A stretch of DNA of 5,475 nt. Origin: Chloroflexota bacterium (lineage in GTDB: Bacteria > Chloroflexota > Dehalococcoidia > Dehalococcoidales > JAUYDJ01). Below are positions 5,275-5,475 of the stretch, piece by piece. The stretch covers positions 1 through 5,475 of the forward strand of contig JAUYDJ010000056.1 in the NCBI GenBank assembly GCA_030690025.1, read 5' to 3'. Numbering within the stretch: the stretch's first letter is position 1; every line of letters begins with the position of its first letter. Position numbers and translations under genes: made by a program. The notes under the pieces are model-generated. The model was not told where the DNA came from, did not search any database, and saw nothing but the letters and a program-made list of their open reading frames with translations.

Positions 5275-5475
5275 TATCGCCCTCATTGGTTTCATGGGGA
5301 CGGGTAAGACCGCCGTGGGTAAGGCCCTGGCGGAGAAGCTGGGCAAGCAGTTCATCGAGATGGACGCTTTGATTGAGCAGAAGGCGGGCAAGCCCATCCC
5401 GCGCATCTTCGCCGAGGATGGCGAGATTGCCTTCCGCGAGCTTGAGCTCGCGGTCACCAAAGAGATTGCCGCCCG
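5264..5475 (+). CDS. aroK: Shikimate kinase, N-terminal part (cut by window edge)
   Basis: The enzyme phosphorylates shikimate to shikimate-3-phosphate with ATP. About 70 codons are visible and the frame is open to the window end. The Walker A loop is GFMGTGKTAVGK (9-20). Asp34 in IEMDALIE (31-38) and Arg58 in GEIAFRELE (53-61) sit at the shikimate-binding positions of the family. IFAEDGE (48-54) is also typical. The first acidic residue of the usual DxD, a Mg2+ contact, is Glu32 here, a conservative change. The ATG at 5264 overlaps the aroE stop by 11 nt. The Shine-Dalgarno is weak (GGGG 2 nt upstream, or AAGGTG 10 nt upstream), suggesting coupling to aroE. The nucleotide-lid region and C-terminus lie outside the window. 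Confidence 0.94.
   Translation, partial: MKSSIALIGFMGTGKTAVGKALAEKLGKQFIEMDALIEQKAGKPIPRIFAEDGEIAFRELELAVTKEIAA

Noticed and set aside
4518..5460. Two long minus-strand open frames opposite aroE and aroK (4518-5249 and 4897-5460)
   Set aside because: They overlap each other and the well-supported aroE and aroK genes. The first translates to a Ser/Arg/Ala-rich low-complexity product typical of antisense frames.

Overview
The window looks like a moderately GC-rich bacterial chromosome segment. Its core is a shikimate-pathway operon read left to right. The organism is not named by any single marker. A type I-beta DAHP synthase followed by aroB, a type I aroD, aroE and aroK, with gene overlaps and an upstream hairpin repeat, resembles Dehalococcoidia-like Chloroflexota. 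That assignment is an inference from memory of gene order and carries moderate-to-low confidence.

Left part (1-1054): the window opens with the last 36 codons of an MgtC/SapB-type membrane protein on the + strand. A bidirectional hairpin terminator (223-256) follows. It separates this gene from two convergent minus-strand genes: a predicted exported protein of 170 residues (1054-542), and an 84-residue protein of unknown function 16 nt downstream of it, preceded by a strong Shine-Dalgarno (525-271).

Middle part (1055-1616): this stretch is regulatory. It holds an 89-bp nested inverted repeat of the common 'TGTCATTGCGAG' intergenic (MITE/REP-like) kind at 1264-1352. Next comes a near-consensus sigma70-type promoter (TTGACA, 17 nt, TATAGT; 1387-1415) and then a roughly 160-nt leader. 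The leader encodes a 26-residue peptide (1434-1514) whose residues 6-15 include four Tyr, two Phe and one Trp. It ends in a perfect 11-bp rho-independent terminator (1549-1581). Complementary segments allow mutually exclusive protector (1:2), antiterminator (2:3) and terminator (3:4) hairpins. This is the architecture of ribosome-mediated transcription attenuation, here apparently sensing all three aromatic amino acids made from the pathway's end product.

Right part (1617-5475): aroF (DAHP synthase), aroB (3-dehydroquinate synthase), aroD (3-dehydroquinate dehydratase), aroE (shikimate dehydrogenase) and the start of aroK (shikimate kinase, cut by the window edge) are packed with a 10-nt gap and then 14-, 4- and 11-nt overlaps. 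Together they carry out steps 1-5 of the pathway from PEP and erythrose-4-phosphate to shikimate-3-phosphate. aroA and aroC are expected further right but are not visible. The most interesting observation is the Tyr/Phe/Trp leader-peptide attenuator in front of aroF.
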